From Candidatus Zixiibacteriota bacterium (GTDB taxonomy: Bacteria; Zixibacteria; MSB-5A5; RBG-16-43-9), in the NCBI GenBank assembly GCA_029858245.1, contig JAOUFL010000108.1:1-7649 (forward strand): DNA of 7,649 nucleotides, read 5' to 3'. The notes beneath the pieces are model-generated. The model had not been told where the DNA came from. It ran no database searches and saw only the letters and a list, made by a program, of their open reading frames with translations. Within the stretch, counting starts at the first letter, position 1, and the number at the start of each line of letters is the position of its first letter. Both the position numbers and the translations under genes were made by a program. Below are positions 6,417-7,649 of the stretch, piece after piece.

Positions 6417-6515
6417 GTAGAGGCGTTTAATTAAACGCCCTCATCGTTTTTCGTAGTGCGAACCTTCAGGTTCGCTTTGGCGAGGCTAATCCCGTTAAGA
6501 GCGGGTCGCCCCTAC
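6417..6515. repeat. Composite nested palindromic repeat, copy C (nuoN-pepA gap)
   Basis: The ends GTAGAGGCG (6417-6425) and CGCCCCTAC (6507-6515) are inverted repeats with one mismatch. Inside are three hairpins: GGCGTTTAATTAAACGCC (6422-6439, perfect 18-nt palindrome), GCGAACCTTCAGGTTCGC (6458-6475, 8-bp arms around TC), and a stem GGCGA/TCGCC (6479-6483 with 6506-6510) enclosing CCCG/CGGG (6491-6494 with 6502-6505). A second GTAG at 6453 suggests two elements joined or one inserted in another. It shares the GTAG...CTAC frame and 18-nt units with the element before nuoN but not its inner sequence. The first hairpin is followed after 7 nt by T5 (6447-6451), so it might weakly terminate nuo transcripts. 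Confidence 0.72.
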
Positions 6516-6537
6516 AGAACTGTTATATAAATATTTC

Positions 6538-6566
6538 TTGCTTATAGAATTTTAACCTGTTATACT
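6538..6566 (+). promoter_or_regulatory. Probable housekeeping-sigma promoter for pepA
   Basis: TTGCTT (6538-6543) and TATACT (6561-6566) are separated by exactly 17 nt, close to the sigma-70 consensus TTGACA-17-TATAAT. TG at 6558-6559 adds an extended -10 element. Transcription would start near 6573 and give a leader of about 33 nt containing AAGGAGT (6594-6600) five bases before the pepA ATG. This makes pepA a separate transcription unit from the nuo operon. The call rests on sequence match only. Confidence 0.6.
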
Positions 6567-6605
6567 CTAAAAAATTGAAAAACCACTTTCAAAAAGGAGT
6601 TCTAA

Positions 6606-7649
6606 ATGAAAATAGAGACTAAGTTAGGGAAGATTGCAGAGATTGAATCTGAAGCTTTAGCCATTGGGCTTATTGAAGGTCAGGGGCTTACAAAAGAAGT
6701 GGGTAATCTGGATAAAAAATTAAATGGGGCAATCTCTCAGCTTATAAAAAAAGGTGATTTCACCGGGAAACTTAATCAAACCGCGGTCTTATATCCCGGG
6801 GATTTCGAGACCAGGAGGATTATACTTGTAGGTCTGGGTAAAAGAGAAAAGTTCAATTTAGATAAGATCAGACAGGCAGCAGGTACAGTTTATAAAAAAG
6901 CTAAAGAGCTTAAGATAAAAAACTACACCTCTCTTCTTTATGGTAAAGGACAGAAAGGAGTTAAGTTACAGGAATGTGCTCAGGCTGTAACAGAAGGAAC
7001 TTTCTTTCCTCTTATCATCTTGACCAGTATAAAACCGAGGGGAAAGAGGAGCTGTTTGAAGTTGAAAGTATGACCTTGTGGGAAGAGGATAGAACAAAAA
7101 AAGGAGTAGTCGAAAAAGGGATTAAAATCGGGGAAACCAATGCCTGGGGAGCCAATCTGGCAAGGGATATGGTAAACCATCCCAGTAATTTTATGACACC
7201 AACCAAAATGGCGGAGTTAGCTTTGAATCTTTCCAAAGAGCATAGATTCAAATGCGAAATTCTCTCTCCACCGGAATTGAAAAAACTTAAAATGGGTGCG
7301 TTTTTAGCTGTATCCCAGGGAAGCCAACAGCCAGCTAAATTAATAGTAATGGAACATATGCCTGAGAAAAAGAGAGCGGGGACTGTGGTGCTGGTAGGAA
7401 AAGCTATAACCTTTGATTCAGGTGGAATATCCATAAAACCATCCGAGGGGATGTGGGAGATGAAGGGTGATATGGCTGGAGGAGCAGCCGTGATCGCCAC
7501 TATGGCAGCAGCAGCAAAAGAGAGGATTCCCGTGCATCTGGTGGGATTGGTTCCAGCCACAGAGAATTTACCTTCAGGTACAGCTTATAAACCAGGAGAT
7601 ATTATCACCTCTTACTCCGGAAAAACTATAGAAATATTTTCCACTGATG
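6606..7649 (+). pseudogene. pepA: Leucyl aminopeptidase (peptidase family M17), frameshifted and cut at the right edge
   Basis: Cytosolic M17 aminopeptidases use two divalent metals to remove N-terminal residues from peptides. The first 132 codons (6606-7001) encode the N-terminal domain, including RRIILVGLGKREKF and ECAQAVTEGT. The frame then runs into unrelated sequence and stops at 7071-7073. Homology resumes in the -1 frame as SSYHLDQYKTEGKEELFEVE and stays open to the window end. Restoring one base near 7001-7007 places the catalytic residues of LVGKAITFDSGGISIKP and MKGDMAGG at Lys266, Asp271, Lys278 and Asp289, and the final Asp at 348. Each is four less than its E. coli PepA counterpart as I recall the numbering, which supports a single-base loss. 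The last visible motif is FSTD, where NTDAEGR is usual. The start ATG has AAGGAGT at 6594-6600. It could be a real pseudogene or a sequence error; an ATG at 7070 could start a truncated product. Confidence 0.88.

Noticed and set aside
2908..6515. The palindromic elements as a CRISPR array
   Set aside because: The copies are far apart, differ in sequence and lack regular spacers; no cas gene is present.
6994..7010. Programmed -1 ribosomal frameshift in pepA
   Set aside because: The zero-frame codons ACT TTC TTT CCT do not form an X-XXY-YYZ slippery heptamer, and M17 aminopeptidases are not known to need frameshifting.
7015..7560. Long open frame on the minus strand opposite pepA
   Set aside because: The + strand carries clear M17 aminopeptidase motifs across the same bases. 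The minus-strand translation is low-complexity and has no recognisable family features, so it is a shadow.

Overview
The window carries the 3' half of a respiratory complex I (nuo) operon, a small selenoprotein gene lodged inside it, and the first two thirds of a leucyl aminopeptidase gene. All genes read on the + strand. In order: the last 45 codons of nuoI, nuoJ, nuoK, nuoL, nuoM, a glutaredoxin-like gene, nuoN, a 221-nt gap full of palindromes, and a frameshifted pepA that runs off the right edge. The gene order nuoI-J-K-L-M-N is typical of bacterial 14-subunit NADH:quinone oxidoreductase. The organism is a Bacterium with AT-leaning DNA (by eye) and standard Shine-Dalgarno sites. Palindromic intergenic repeats combined with selenocysteine use would fit an uncultivated anaerobic or facultative lineage of the FCB or related candidate phyla. 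The phylum is a guess; the sequence does not settle it.

NuoJ, K, L, M and N build the proton-pumping membrane arm of complex I. NuoI, which ends at the left edge, carries electrons in the peripheral arm. The key membrane Glu, Lys and His residues of all three antiporter-like subunits are present, so the complex looks functional.

The most interesting item is the small gene between nuoM and nuoN. A plain reading gives a 68-residue glutaredoxin-like protein ending at TGA. That TGA is followed by exactly two sense codons and a TAA, and by a hairpin with an AGGUA loop 16 nt downstream. This is what a bacterial selenocysteine insertion element looks like. The protein also resembles the glutaredoxin-like family whose members end in Sec/Cys-x-x-stop ('Uxx-star'). 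I read the gene as a 71-residue selenoprotein ending Ala-Sec-Gly-Phe.

Three intergenic gaps (nuoL-nuoM, selenoprotein gene-nuoN, nuoN-pepA) hold nested palindromic elements bounded by GTAG...CTAC. They contain four 18-nt palindromes. Two of the elements are recognisably homologous. They look like a small non-coding, MITE-like or REP-like repeat family.

pepA has its own good promoter and ribosome-binding site. It is broken by an apparent one-base deletion near 7001-7007, which may be a real mutation or an assembly error.
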